This document shows positions 51,391-60,492 of a stretch of DNA of 64,000 bases, one piece after another; the stretch's first letter is position 1, and the number at the start of each line of letters is the position of its first letter. Below the pieces are notes generated by a model, which saw only the letters and a list, made by a program, of their open reading frames with translations, had not been told where the DNA came from and made no database searches. The translations under genes were made by a program, and so were the position numbers. Origin of the DNA: Nostoc desertorum CM1-VF14 (GTDB lineage Bacteria; Cyanobacteriota; Cyanobacteriia; Cyanobacteriales; Nostocaceae); the NCBI GenBank assembly GCA_019359245.1, contig JAHHHR010000029.1:1-64000 (forward strand), read 5' to 3'.

Positions 51391-54300
51391 ATGGCATTAT
51401 TTTTCTCGGAATATATTGAGGGCAGCAGCAATAATAAAGCCCTGGAGATTTACAACAGCACAGGTTCAACAATCGATTTAACTGCTGGAAATTATGTGGT
51501 GCAGTTTTACTTCAATGGCAACACCAGCCCTACAACTTTCAGCCTGACGGGTACGGTGGCAGCTGGGGATGTGTTTGTCTTCGCCCCAAGTAACGCCAAT
51601 TCAACTATTCTTGCCCAGGCTGATCAAACAAGCGGTGCTGCTTTCTTTAACGGAGATGATGTGATCGTATTGCGACAGGGCGGCGCTAGTGGGGAGATCC
51701 TTGATTCAATTGGTCAGATTGGCACTGACCCCGGTACTGAATGGGGAACTGGTCTGACCAGCACAGCAGACAATACCTTGCGTCGCAAAAGTAGTATCAC
51801 CAGTGGCGATACCAATCCCAACGATGCCTTTGATCCAAGTGTGCAGTGGGACGGCTTTGCTACTGATACCTTTGACGGATTGGGAAGCTATACTGCTAAT
51901 CCGGGAACTGGAGCGGGAGTAATAATCACCCAATCTGGTAACAGTACCGATGTGAATGAGGAGGGTGAAACAACTGATACCTACACGATCGCCCTCAACA
52001 CCACACCAACGGGTGCTGTAAATCTAGCGATCGCCGCAGATGTCGAAACTCAACTGAGTACTGATGGAACAAACTTTTCTAACTCCGTCACCCTAAGCTT
52101 GACGGACACTAATCCCAAAACGATTACTGTCAGAGCAGTAAACGACTTGGATGTAGAAGGATCTCCCCACACAGGAGTAATTACGCATTCGATCACCAGC
52201 AGTGCTGATCCGGCGTACTCTAACACGCTCACGGCGATTCCTAACCTCAACGTCAATATAATTGACAATGATGTTGCTCTCAGAGAGGTTTACGAAATTC
52301 AGGGGAGTGGTGCAGCAAGTCCCCTCGTCGGGCAGACAGTAACAATTGAAGCAGTTGTGGTTGGCGACTTTCAAGGCAGCAGTCGCCTAAATGGATTTTT
52401 CGTGCAGGAGGCAGTTGGAGATGGCAATGCTGCAACCTCAGACGGTATTTTTATCTTTGCGCCTAACAGCACAGACGTGAGTGTAGGTCAGACGGTGCGC
52501 TTGACTGGAACAGTTGGAGAAAACTTTACTCAAACTCAACTCAGCAACATTAGTGGACTGAGTGTGGTGGGTTCAGGAGCGATCGCCCCCATAGCTGTTG
52601 ACCTGCCCGTAGCTGCAACGACTGACTTGGAACGCTATGAGGGAATGTTAGTCACGTTTCCCGAAACCTTGACGGTCGCTGAAAACTTTAACCTCGGTCG
52701 GTTTGGTGAGGTGTTGCTGTCTTCAGAGGGACGCTTGTTTAATCCCACAAACTTCATTGACCCGACTGATATTCCAACTACTGAAACCGAGAACGACGAA
52801 AACAACGTCGCCGCAGTCACAGCACAGCAGAACGCAAACAACCTGCGCCAAATTTTACTTGACGATGGCAGCAACACCCAAAATCCTGCTACAGTCCCCT
52901 TTTTGAATGAAGACGGCACACTGCGCGTAGGTAGCACGGTTGCATCTCTTACAGGTGTGCTGGGCTTTGGGTTTGATAGCTACCGACTGCAACCCACCGC
53001 AACACCTAATTTTGTCGATTCTAACCCCCGGACTGCTGCACCCGAAGAGGTGGGCGGCAACGTTAAGGTTGCTAGCTTTAACGTACTGAATTACTTCAAT
53101 GGTAACGGTGTGGGTGGCGGCTTCCCGACCTCGCGGGGAGCAGATAATGTAGCAGAGTTTGAGCGGCAAAGTGCCAAAATTGTCAGCGCGATCGCAGCCC
53201 TCGATGCCGATGTAGTGGGTCTGATTGAAGTTGAGAATGATGACGATGGTTCTGAGTCGGCGATCGCAGAACTGGTAGAGCGGCTAAATACATTTGTAGG
53301 CGCAGAAATTTATGACTATATTCGTGATCCTGCCACGGGGGTAGGAACTGATGAAATTAAAGTCGCCTTCATCTACAAGCCAGGAATAGTCACCCCGGTT
53401 GGTGCTTCCCTCAGTGATCCTGACGCTGTTTACAATCGTCAACCCGTCGCTCAAACCTTTGCACTAAACTCCAACGGCGAAACTTTTACCCCTGTGATTA
53501 ACCATTTCAAGTCAAAGAGTGGTACAGGCACAGGTGCAGACGCAGACCAGGGTGATGGACAAGGAGCTTTTAACTTTACGCGGGTTCAGCAGGCAGAAGC
53601 CTTGCTTGGCTTTGTTAATGAGCTGAAGACCACCACAGGCGATAGCGATGTGTTAGTCCTTGGGGATTTAAATGCCTATGGCGAAGAAGATCCGATTGAT
53701 GTGTTACGAAATGGCGGATTAGTAGATGAACTCGGCAAATATATCCAAAACCCCTACTCTTTTGTCTTTGATGGGCAGTCTGGACGATTGGATCATGCCC
53801 TAAGTACTTCCAGCCTCAGTGCCCAGGTGACGGGAGCTACCGAATGGCATATCAACGCTGACGAACCCCTAATTCTAGATTACAACCAAGAATTTAACCC
53901 CCCTGGACTCTATGAGCCAACACCCTATCGCTCCTCAGATCACGATCCTGTGCTAATAGGTGCCCAATTAGCGAGTAACCTGAGCGTATTTAACGGCAGC
54001 AACGGCAAGGATACACTCAATGGCACTTCTGGCAGAGACGAACTCAATGGACGCAATGATACCGACATCCTCAATGGTGGCAATGGTAACGATACTCTCA
54101 ACGGTGATAATGGCGACGACATTTTGCTGGGTCAAGTCAGCAACGACATCCTCAACGGTGGCAATGGCGATGACCTGCTCAATGGCGGTCAAGGACAGGA
54201 TACACTGCTTGGCGCTAATGGCAACGATCGCTTTGTGTTAGCAGCAGGCGCAGGCTCAGATACGATTCAGGACTTCAAGGACGGCGCAGATTTTATTGCT

Positions 54301-54450
54301 CTATCGGGTGGTCTAACGTTCGGTCAACTGACGATCGCGACAAATGCCAACAACACCCTGATCCGCGTTACAGAAACCAACGAGCTACTGGCGACCCTAA
54401 ACGGCGTTCAAACAAACGTAATTACAGCGATCGATTTCGTTGCAGCCTAA
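51391..54450 (+). CDS. Large exported RTX nuclease (lamin-tail, Calx-beta, endonuclease/exonuclease/phosphatase)
   Basis: ATG 51391 has GGAG seven bases upstream; upstream in-frame GTG 51349 is less likely. The 1019-residue protein has a lamin-tail-like domain (1-165: FFSEYIEGSSNNKALEIYN), a Calx-beta-like domain (~178-300), an OB-like domain (~300-440), an endonuclease/exonuclease/phosphatase domain (~555-860: VASFNVLNYF, LGDLNAYGEED, RSSDHDPV) and GGNGxD RTX repeats (~870-945). It resembles ExeM/NucH extracellular nucleases. Without a signal peptide and with RTX repeats it is probably exported by type I secretion. Confidence 0.9.
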   Translation: MALFFSEYIEGSSNNKALEIYNSTGSTIDLTAGNYVVQFYFNGNTSPTTFSLTGTVAAGDVFVFAPSNANSTILAQADQTSGAAFFNGDDVIVLRQGGASGEILDSIGQIGTDPGTEWGTGLTSTADNTLRRKSSITSGDTNPNDAFDPSVQWDGFATDTFDGLGSYTANPGTGAGVIITQSGNSTDVNEEGETTDTYTIALNTTPTGAVNLAIAADVETQLSTDGTNFSNSVTLSLTDTNPKTITVRAVNDLDVEGSPHTGVITHSITSSADPAYSNTLTAIPNLNVNIIDNDVALREVYEIQGSGAASPLVGQTVTIEAVVVGDFQGSSRLNGFFVQEAVGDGNAATSDGIFIFAPNSTDVSVGQTVRLTGTVGENFTQTQLSNISGLSVVGSGAIAPIAVDLPVAATTDLERYEGMLVTFPETLTVAENFNLGRFGEVLLSSEGRLFNPTNFIDPTDIPTTETENDENNVAAVTAQQNANNLRQILLDDGSNTQNPATVPFLNEDGTLRVGSTVASLTGVLGFGFDSYRLQPTATPNFVDSNPRTAAPEEVGGNVKVASFNVLNYFNGNGVGGGFPTSRGADNVAEFERQSAKIVSAIAALDADVVGLIEVENDDDGSESAIAELVERLNTFVGAEIYDYIRDPATGVGTDEIKVAFIYKPGIVTPVGASLSDPDAVYNRQPVAQTFALNSNGETFTPVINHFKSKSGTGTGADADQGDGQGAFNFTRVQQAEALLGFVNELKTTTGDSDVLVLGDLNAYGEEDPIDVLRNGGLVDELGKYIQNPYSFVFDGQSGRLDHALSTSSLSAQVTGATEWHINADEPLILDYNQEFNPPGLYEPTPYRSSDHDPVLIGAQLASNLSVFNGSNGKDTLNGTSGRDELNGRNDTDILNGGNGNDTLNGDNGDDILLGQVSNDILNGGNGDDLLNGGQGQDTLLGANGNDRFVLAAGAGSDTIQDFKDGADFIALSGGLTFGQLTIATNANNTLIRVTETNELLATLNGVQTNVITAIDFVAA

Positions 54451-54462
54451 TTCAAGGTACAC

Positions 54463-54488
54463 AGGGGCGGATGTTATCCGCCCTTTTT
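54463..54488 (+). terminator. Terminator of the RTX nuclease gene
   Basis: Arms GGGCGGAT and ATCCGCCC around GTT are followed by TTTTT, 14 bases after the stop. It is a clear intrinsic terminator. Confidence 0.85.
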
Positions 54489-54837
54489 CTGGAAACACAG
54501 AAAAATTACAGCCCCTTATTTTCCAATACGGTTCCGTTAAGGCTGAAATTCCTGTAAATTAAGCACTGTCCCAAGAATGAAAATGAGCCTGTAGTGCATC
54601 TCAAGGATTTCTCGTTGGTGTCTCCAGATATACATTGAATAAAACTGGAAGCGATCAAAGTAGGGATTAAAATGGAATCATTTTGTCAATAAGGTTCACA
54701 AATAAAACTAATATCAACAATATGTCTTATTGACAATAGATGAAAACAGAGCTTTAGACCGAACAAGGATAAGTCAAGGCTTTTGAGGATTTCTTATCCC
54801 GAACTCAGGTTTTTTAATTTAAGAGGGCACAAAAACA

Positions 54838-54866
54838 AGCTGATGTATTTATCAGATACATCAGCT
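54838..54866. terminator. Bidirectional terminator between convergent transcripts
   Basis: Perfect 11-base arms AGCTGATGTAT (54838-54848) and ATACATCAGCT (54856-54866) have T-rich flanks on both strands, seven bases from the stop of the minus-strand remnant at 54873. The rest of the gap 54451-54872 shows nothing recognisable. Confidence 0.75.
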
Positions 54867-54872
54867 TTTTAG

Positions 54873-55745
54873 TTATCCTAAAATTTCAATCACAGCCGCT
54901 AGAATAGCTGGGGCTTTGCCTGAAACCGGAATGAATACCCGCTTGCGCCAGTTGATGATCTCGGTGAAGCAACTCACAGGCACCAGTCGCTCTGCCAGTG
55001 AGATAGCATTAACCAGTTCTATGCGAGGTTCACCAGCAATCAAAGAACGTCGCAAGGTTACACCACCCGGCAACTGCTGTGTATATCTCTGATTCAGTAC
55101 CAGCGAAACAAGTTCTTCTGGAGAAAGGACTTGATTTCTTAGTCCGAGTTGTTCGCGCACGGTTTGAATGTCGTGAGCATTCACCACCCGACCGAGAATC
55201 TTTTGTCCATCGCTGGTTTGTAACCTGAAGACTCGGCTACTGTGCTGCGGCAAGATTTTCCAAATGGGCAACAAAATACCAGTTACCAAATGCAGGTAAT
55301 CGGTAGTGAACTTGGGCAGCGCATCTACCTCTTTCGACCACGCTGCAATGAACGCATCGACACAAACAGCTTTCCAAGTGGAAGATTCTAAATCCTTGAC
55401 TGGTATACGGGTTTCTTTCTGTGGACGGACGAGTAACACCCTTGGTACAACTCCACCATCAGCGTCGTAGATACTATGTGTCGGAATTGACACAGCAGCA
55501 TTGCCTGACTTGGAGTTGATCATGAGCTTTCCTTGATATTGAGTGGCGAACTCTAACATCTCGTCAGCAGTTCTGATGTTGTTTCTTTGGGTGCGTTCCA
55601 CTTTCAAGTAATTGGTGACGCTACCAGTAACAGGATGAGTGTACACAGCTTCCTGGCTCTCAACAGCAAAGCGTTCAGCCCGGAGTGTCTCTACACCCAT
55701 CTCATAGACACCAGCCGCGATCGCTGCTTCAATCTGCCTGCTGAC
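54873..55745 (-). pseudogene. C-terminal remnant of a large strawberry-notch-type helicase
   Basis: The frame is open upstream of the first ATG (55700) and already protein-like (RQIEAAIAAGVYEMGVETLR), then stops at 55746-55748 next to the TnpB element. The 275-residue part contains FTTDYLHLVTGILLPIWKIL and RVFRLQTSDGQKILGRVV, which I associate with the C-terminus of large plasmid helicase/methylase proteins with a strawberry-notch domain. The motor domains are missing, so this is probably a truncation linked to the TnpB insertion. A terminator follows its stop. Confidence 0.6.
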
Positions 55746-55785
55746 TTAGCAACAACTCAAAACGGTGACATATTCCCTATCTGTC

Positions 55786-55828
55786 TTATCATGGTAGGTT
55801 TTGTGAACAGAGAATTCTACCGTGATAA
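55786..55828 (-). ncRNA. Right-end hairpin, candidate omega-RNA 3' region
   Basis: TTATCATGGTAG (55786-55797) and CTACCGTGATAA (55817-55828) form a 12-base stem with one mismatch, 15 bases past the tnpB stop. In IS605-type elements the guide (omega) RNA spans the 3' end of tnpB and the right end, so this hairpin could belong to it. The guide would then begin near 55750 in the flanking DNA. That is inference from the family. Confidence 0.4.
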
Positions 55829-55842
55829 AACAGTACGGGCTT

Positions 55843-57051
55843 CTAGGTGACTCCTGCTATTGCATCGGACATTTCCCTAGCTTTGATTAGAGCGGGATGC
55901 CCCACCGCCCTGTATTTTATATTTCTTGCTGCGTTGTGGTCGCGGCAGTAACTAGCACCACATGAGCAGTTGTGCCATCTATCAGAAAGTGTTTTAGGAA
56001 TTTCTGCTGCACAATCTGAACATTCAATACTTGTCTTGTACGAGTTCTGTGGTATTCCAGCACCCCCAGCATTTGCAGCTTTGAGGTTGACTATATCTAG
56101 AAACTGCCCCCATCCAGCATCAAGAATTGATTTTGCCAGTCGTGTTTTAGCAAGTCCTGTAATATTCAGTTTTTCATAAGCGATAAATCTATATTGTGAT
56201 ACTAACCATTGTGCAGTTTTGTAATGAAAATCTTGACGCTGATTAGTAATTTTTAAATAGGCTTTAGCAACACGCCTAATTGCTTTTTTGCATCGATTTG
56301 AACCTTTTTTCTTACGAGATAACTGACGCTGTAAACGCTTTAATTTCTTCTCAGCTTTACGATAATACTGGGGTATTGTAATTACTTTATTATCGCTCGT
56401 TACTAAGAATGATTTTAACCCCATGTCAATACCCACTGTGTTATCTGGTGTAGGTATGGCATCAGTTTTAAGACTAGGCACAGTCATATCTTCTAAACTA
56501 AGTCCGATGTACCAGCCGTCAGCTTTCCGCGTGATAGTAGCAGTTTTGATTTTAAAATCGTCAGGTATGGGGCGGTGCAATATTGCTTTTACCTTTCCAA
56601 TTTTAGGCAACTGAATAAACTTACCTTGAATGTGTTCAGGCTTAATTGGATCGGGGAAAGTTAAAGAACGATAACGCCCTTGACCTTTGAATCTAGGACG
56701 ACCAGACTTTTTACCATTTTTATCACCTTTCAACCATCGAGTGTAAGTTTTATCTACCCTTGCAATTACGTCTTGCAATGTATGGGATACAAGTTCTTTA
56801 TACTCAGGAAATAGAGCTTTAGTATTAGCTAAATCCTTTTGTTGTGACCAACGATTTGGTTGGTCTTTCAACGGTGCAATGCTGCAACAAACTATAGAGC
56901 ATCGGTTAACATCACAACGGTTTTGTTCCCACCAGTTAAACCTTTCTGCCAACCTGTAATTGTACTGGCGACGGCATAATTCGAGCCAGTGTTCAAATGT
57001 GTTTATTTGTTTTTGAGTTAGACGTAAACGGTACTGGTAGGTTATTCGCAT
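55843..57051 (-). CDS. tnpB: TnpB RNA-guided nuclease of an IS605-type element
   Basis: This 402-residue protein has the RuvC-like triad D209 (GIDMGLKSF), E293 (AYEKLNI) and D371 (CRDHNAARN), and a zinc finger C344-x2-C347 ... C362-x-C364. An N-terminal helix-turn-helix/REC part is present. The length is full and no frameshift is seen, so it may be active. TnpB uses an omega RNA from its own 3' end to cut DNA and keep the element in place. Confidence 0.93.
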   Translation of the reverse strand: MRITYQYRLRLTQKQINTFEHWLELCRRQYNYRLAERFNWWEQNRCDVNRCSIVCCSIAPLKDQPNRWSQQKDLANTKALFPEYKELVSHTLQDVIARVDKTYTRWLKGDKNGKKSGRPRFKGQGRYRSLTFPDPIKPEHIQGKFIQLPKIGKVKAILHRPIPDDFKIKTATITRKADGWYIGLSLEDMTVPSLKTDAIPTPDNTVGIDMGLKSFLVTSDNKVITIPQYYRKAEKKLKRLQRQLSRKKKGSNRCKKAIRRVAKAYLKITNQRQDFHYKTAQWLVSQYRFIAYEKLNITGLAKTRLAKSILDAGWGQFLDIVNLKAANAGGAGIPQNSYKTSIECSDCAAEIPKTLSDRWHNCSCGASYCRDHNAARNIKYRAVGHPALIKAREMSDAIAGVT

Positions 57052-57091
57052 TGTTAAAAATTCCTCTGCTTTAAACTTAAATGCTGTTTAG

Positions 57092-57481
57092 CTACCCTAC
57101 TAAATACCTAACTACTTGCGGATCTATCGCAGTAATCCGCTTTTTAATAGAATCTGGAGGATTCTTGAAAAACCGTTTTAAATCCCGGCTCTTGACGAGG
57201 TAATTTGTAGAAGAACGCCGAATAGCTTTGAGCCAGCCTCGTTTTACCCATTTAGCTACAGTACAGGGGTTCAATGAAAGAGCTTGAGCAATTTGGTTAC
57301 AACTATAATTGTCGAGAGTGGGACGTGCAGAATAACCCAACGCATAGAGCTTTTTATGAACAGCTAATGTTGTGCGGTGATAGCCTCGTCTTCTGAGTCT
57401 GTATGCTATCTGTTTAGGTGTGTATGCTTCAGACATTTCTTCAAGAATTTCTAACTCTTGGGGAGTCCATTTTATCCTCAT
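57092..57481 (-). CDS. Helix-turn-helix DNA-binding protein (129 aa)
   Basis: Residues 1-50 look like a SANT/Myb-like or sigma-like helical unit (WTPQELEILEEMSEAYTPKQ, then IAYRLRRRGYHRT). Residues 60-105 hold a second HTH (SCNQIAQALSLNPCTVAKWV). The C-terminus is basic. It is a likely transcription regulator for the minus-strand gene set upstream of it, but the target is unknown. The TnpB element follows at once, and the gene seems complete. Confidence 0.7.
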   Translation of the reverse strand: MRIKWTPQELEILEEMSEAYTPKQIAYRLRRRGYHRTTLAVHKKLYALGYSARPTLDNYSCNQIAQALSLNPCTVAKWVKRGWLKAIRRSSTNYLVKSRDLKRFFKNPPDSIKKRITAIDPQVVRYLVG

Positions 57482-57563
57482 TTACTGACCTCCATAATCA
57501 CTGATAAATTGAATATTTAGGCTAGTGGCGACTCAAAGCTGAATCGCCTTTGTTTGTTATCAA

Positions 57564-58325
57564 TTACCGCTTTTTACCTTGCGGCAATACCTGCTGATTC
57601 TGTGGTTGAAGTGATGCCCTCACCTCTGCTTCTGAAACTGCGGGTAATGCTTGTATGGTCTTGTTTGCGTTCTCTGCCCATCTTTCATAAGTTTCATTAG
57701 TCACCCAGTGCAATGTCGCCCCCGACTCAGCACCAGAGCGAATCATCTCGGCTGCAACTAAAGCGTCCTTTTCAAAATCAGATTCTGGGTTGCGGTAACT
57801 CCATTGAATAAACCAATACGTTCCCAGCGCTCCTTCCACTTTCTGGAACTCGGCGCAGAAGATGTAGTTTTTGAGTACGCTAGCGATCGCGCCATAACAA
57901 AACTCTTTCGGATCTCCCGCCATTCCCTCTTCACACCACGATTGAAAAGCACGATGGGCGAAGTGATTGTACAGTGCAGCAAACGAGTCCTTGCTACGGC
58001 GGTGCATCAAGAAACAAAGCAGCATTGAGGCTGGCCCTTTGAACTGATCTTTTAACCCACCAGTCACAGGAATTACCCACAGTTCAGTAAATGGCTCGTT
58101 GGTAAAGTTCTCGTTGATTGTGAGTAGACGGTCAGGGCGAGAAATAGCGATCGCAAAATCAGCCTTATTTCCCTTGAGATATCCGCCGGCTTGTGCTTCT
58201 AGAATCGTCAGTTTCGGAGGGCAATCGAGTAAGAATTGACCATATTCCTTAGCGCAGTTAGCTTGCAGTTTAGGTTGACTGGGTGGGATGAGAAAAACGC
58301 TGTTGTTGATTTTGATGGTTTCCAT
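57564..58325 (-). CDS. Conserved-looking plasmid protein (253 aa), unknown
   Basis: This soluble protein has recognisable blocks (LLDCPPKLTILEAQAGGYL, ASMLLCFLMHRRSKDSFA, GTYWFIQWSYRNPES) and a Q-rich end. It has no signal peptide or known motif that I can name. It sits in the minus-strand operon 57092-59917 of small plasmid proteins. Confidence 0.65.
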   Translation of the reverse strand: METIKINNSVFLIPPSQPKLQANCAKEYGQFLLDCPPKLTILEAQAGGYLKGNKADFAIAISRPDRLLTINENFTNEPFTELWVIPVTGGLKDQFKGPASMLLCFLMHRRSKDSFAALYNHFAHRAFQSWCEEGMAGDPKEFCYGAIASVLKNYIFCAEFQKVEGALGTYWFIQWSYRNPESDFEKDALVAAEMIRSGAESGATLHWVTNETYERWAENANKTIQALPAVSEAEVRASLQPQNQQVLPQGKKR

Positions 58326-58369
58326 GATGGTGTTGTATTTGTTGTGTTTGTTTTAGTGAGTTAATGGGC

Positions 58370-58585
58370 TTAGTTAGTCGGCAATTTGTCGGAATCTTGT
58401 GTAATTGTCAGTAAAAAACCGTGTTTGGTATTCTGCACTCGTACTAGTTCTCTATCGAGTAATGATTGGATTACTGTTCGTGAGAAATTAATGCTGTGTA
58501 AAGGAGCAGAACCACCATAGCGGCGTAAGAAAAGGAGCAAGCTAGCAGCCGTGAGGTCAGAGCAGTTTTTGAGCAATTTAGCCAT
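58370..58585 (-). CDS. Small winged-helix-like protein (71 aa)
   Basis: A strong GGAGG lies eight bases before the ATG. The sequence (LLFLRRYGGSAPLHSINFSR, then TVIQSLLDRELVRVQNTKHG) follows a helix-helix-helix-wing pattern. Its start overlaps the stop of the decayed gene at 58578-58918 by eight bases, a sign of former translational coupling. Confidence 0.6.
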   Translation of the reverse strand: MAKLLKNCSDLTAASLLLFLRRYGGSAPLHSINFSRTVIQSLLDRELVRVQNTKHGFLLTITQDSDKLPTN

Positions 58586-58918
58586 CAGCTAGACCTCCAG
58601 GAATTGCTTTTAATTCGTACTTAAGCAGTTCAACTTGGCGTAGACATTTTTCTATTTCAGCCTGAATCTCTGCTCTCAATTCTTGCGGTGTCAGTAATTT
58701 AATCTCGTTCTCTAAGTGATTTCCTTCATCAATAGACCTTCATCAATAGAATTGATGTCAGGCATGACTAGATAATGCCAGCCTTCGCCATATTCGTATG
58801 CTAAAAGACTATCGTTTAGGTAATACTTGATGCCGATGATAATTCCCTGCTCTGTACGTTGTCCTAAAGTAAAACGAGGGTATTTCCAACCGTGTGGAAT
58901 TGTTATTGTTCATTGCAT
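58578..58918 (-). pseudogene. Small plasmid gene broken by a nonsense codon and a 14-bp duplication
   Basis: The frame starts ATG CAA TGA (58918), so codon 3 is a stop, then reads TITIPHGWKYPRFTLGQRTE and on to YEYGEGWHYLVMPDINSIDE. There CCTTCATCAATAGA occurs twice in tandem (58723-58736, 58737-58750) and shifts the frame. Removing one copy joins it to NHLENEIKLLTPQELRAEIQ and on to IPGGLADG and a stop. The original product would be ~109 residues, function unknown. Confidence 0.75.
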
Positions 58919-58939
58919 GGTTGTAATTGGTGAATTTAA

Positions 58940-59272
58940 CTATGCTGCTATGGCTTTATCTGTAACTCTGGATTTATTTGCTACTTTCACGAAGTCATCC
59001 AACCCAACTGCTGCTTCTTCTGCTTGAGCGTACCGAATCTGATCCATAGCGTTAGACCAGTGGGTGATGTGCTGAAATATCACCCCAATCATTGAATGAC
59101 CTTTATAGACCCGATAATTTCTGGGGCAGGCTCCATTGACGTAAACGAGCGTGTAACCAGAGATTTCGATAATCTCTGCATTCGGGTCTGTTGGCGGTAG
59201 AAAAATTTTCTCTGGTGAATCATCCAACTCAGCTACTTGAAGAGAGGGCGTAGTTTCTGTGGTGTATGCCAT
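58940..59272 (-). CDS. Small hypothetical protein (110 aa)
   Basis: An acidic N-terminus precedes a compact beta-rich part (AEIIEISGYTLVYVNGACPR, NYRVYKGHSMIGVIF) and a helical, A-rich end. No known motif. It belongs to the minus-strand set of small plasmid proteins. Confidence 0.6.
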   Translation of the reverse strand: MAYTTETTPSLQVAELDDSPEKIFLPPTDPNAEIIEISGYTLVYVNGACPRNYRVYKGHSMIGVIFQHITHWSNAMDQIRYAQAEEAAVGLDDFVKVANKSRVTDKAIAA

Positions 59273-59350
59273 TGTGATGTTTGTTACCTATTACACTGTA
59301 GAGGCGATTACAATTGTCTTGATGTGCAATCGCCCTTTTAATGTCAGTGG

Positions 59351-59917
59351 TTACGCTGCTACAGCTGGTCGGACTCCCAAAAACGTAATCGCTTCTTCTG
59401 CACTCGATGCGAATCTGTTCATGCCGTATGTGCGAGGTCTAGAATACCAGCCCTCAAGATTGCAACCGATGTAGCCTACTAGCTGATTATTCCGGTAAAG
59501 TTTAGTACTGAAGGATAACCAATCAATCTGGGGATGCCACAGGTTGAACTTGACACAAGCTTCTTCTAATTCATCGCTGAGGCGTTCATTGCGCTCCAAT
59601 GGAGTTTCTAGAAGTGTCGCTTTAACCTCTGCAACTCTTGTAGCGAACCAGTTGCGATCGAATGGCAGCCGTCCGCCTTCCACAAACTGCACCCATACTG
59701 TAATCCCGCCTTCAATCCAGATGGTGCGAACTGATTCGGGTTCAACTTCGATAATCTCACCAATGATGCGGCGATCTCTGCTGGTGAGAGGGTCTTGGCT
59801 TGGGGCTACAGCTTCGGCTTGGGATTCGATGTATTTGTCAAGCTCGGCTTGTGCTGCGGCTTGCTTGTCAACAGAATAATCGACAATTGCTTGTCGTGTA
59901 TGAGTTACATACGTCAT
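59351..59917 (-). CDS. Hypothetical protein (188 aa)
   Basis: ATG 59917 has GGAGA nine bases upstream; the frame is open to 59932. Residues ~45-95 (RRIIGEIIEVEPESVRTIWI, then VWVQFVEGGRLPFDRNWF) look like a beta-barrel, and the C-terminus (LVGYIGCNLEGWYSRPRTYG) like a second small domain. No function is recognised. It is the first gene of the minus-strand set and is divergent from the RHH gene at 60176. Confidence 0.6.
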   Translation of the reverse strand: MTYVTHTRQAIVDYSVDKQAAAQAELDKYIESQAEAVAPSQDPLTSRDRRIIGEIIEVEPESVRTIWIEGGITVWVQFVEGGRLPFDRNWFATRVAEVKATLLETPLERNERLSDELEEACVKFNLWHPQIDWLSFSTKLYRNNQLVGYIGCNLEGWYSRPRTYGMNRFASSAEEAITFLGVRPAVAA

Positions 59918-60076
59918 AATAAAAATCTCCAATTTATTTGGGTAAAAGGCGATCGCAAGTTTTCCAGGACAGGCGGTCGTCTTTTGTTTTGATAGATGAA
60001 AAAAAACTGTACTTTTGAGGCAATGGAAGGTCGGTTTGATTTACACGAGCCTTTCTTGCTCCTCATATTTTTATAT

Positions 60077-60088
60077 TATGATATTATC
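60077..60088 (-). promoter_or_regulatory. Candidate RHH operator (inverse ATAATATCAT)
   Basis: ATGATATTATCA lies 88 bases before the RHH gene at 60176, in the divergent promoter gap. The 11-base core TGATATTATCA is the exact reverse complement of TGATAATATCA at 60554-60564 downstream of the same gene. Confidence 0.45.
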
Positions 60089-60175
60089 ACTACATTGTCA
60101 ATATATTCTTCATGAAATTGTCATTACAAACAGTCATTGGTAAGCTAATATTTATAATTAAGGAGTTAAGTAAGA

Positions 60176-60430
60176 ATGACCAAAGGATCAAAAGCGTCTT
60201 CAGACAGGGTTTTCATTCAAATCCAGGTTGACCAAGAAAGGAAGACAAGATTTGCAGAGAAAGTCCGCAATCAAGGTAAAACAATTACTGAAGTACTAAT
60301 CTCGTGGATTGATGATTACCTTGACGAATCTGAGAAGGTAGATGTTATAGACCTAAAAAAGCGAATAGAGGCTTTAGAGCGCAAATCAAACCAACAGGAC
60401 TCTTTACTCATGGGGGAATTGCTCGCCTGA
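60176..60430 (+). CDS. RHH/coiled-coil DNA-binding protein, probably frameshifted
   Basis: Residues ~10-50 (DRVFIQIQVDQERKTRFAEK, ITEVLISWIDDYLD) fit an RHH fold, followed by a coiled coil (VIDLKKRIEALERKSNQQDS). The frame ends LLMGELLA. The -1 frame from the G5 run at 60412-60416 continues as IARLREENDSLRQKHSQLMD and LLKPDKPANQ, with a stop at 60508 inside a terminator. One extra G would give a ~111-residue protein with a full coiled coil. Confidence 0.7.
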   Translation: MTKGSKASSDRVFIQIQVDQERKTRFAEKVRNQGKTITEVLISWIDDYLDESEKVDVIDLKKRIEALERKSNQQDSLLMGELLA

Positions 60431-60492
60431 GAGAAGAGAATGATTCTCTCAGGCAAAAACATTCACAATTAATGGATCTCCTGAAACCGGAC

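Larger units (their letters stand above)
55749..57090 (-). mobile_element. IS605/IS1341-type element carrying tnpB only
   Basis: The limits are approximate: the helicase remnant ends at ~55745 on one side and the HTH gene stops at 57092 on the other. Only tnpB is present and no tnpA is seen, so mobility would need a transposase elsewhere. The right end has a strong hairpin at 55786-55828. Confidence 0.65.

Noticed and set aside
53998..54225. Tandem DNA repeat array in the RTX nuclease
   Set aside because: The short repeats are the normal coding pattern of GGxGxD calcium-binding repeats and not a separate element.
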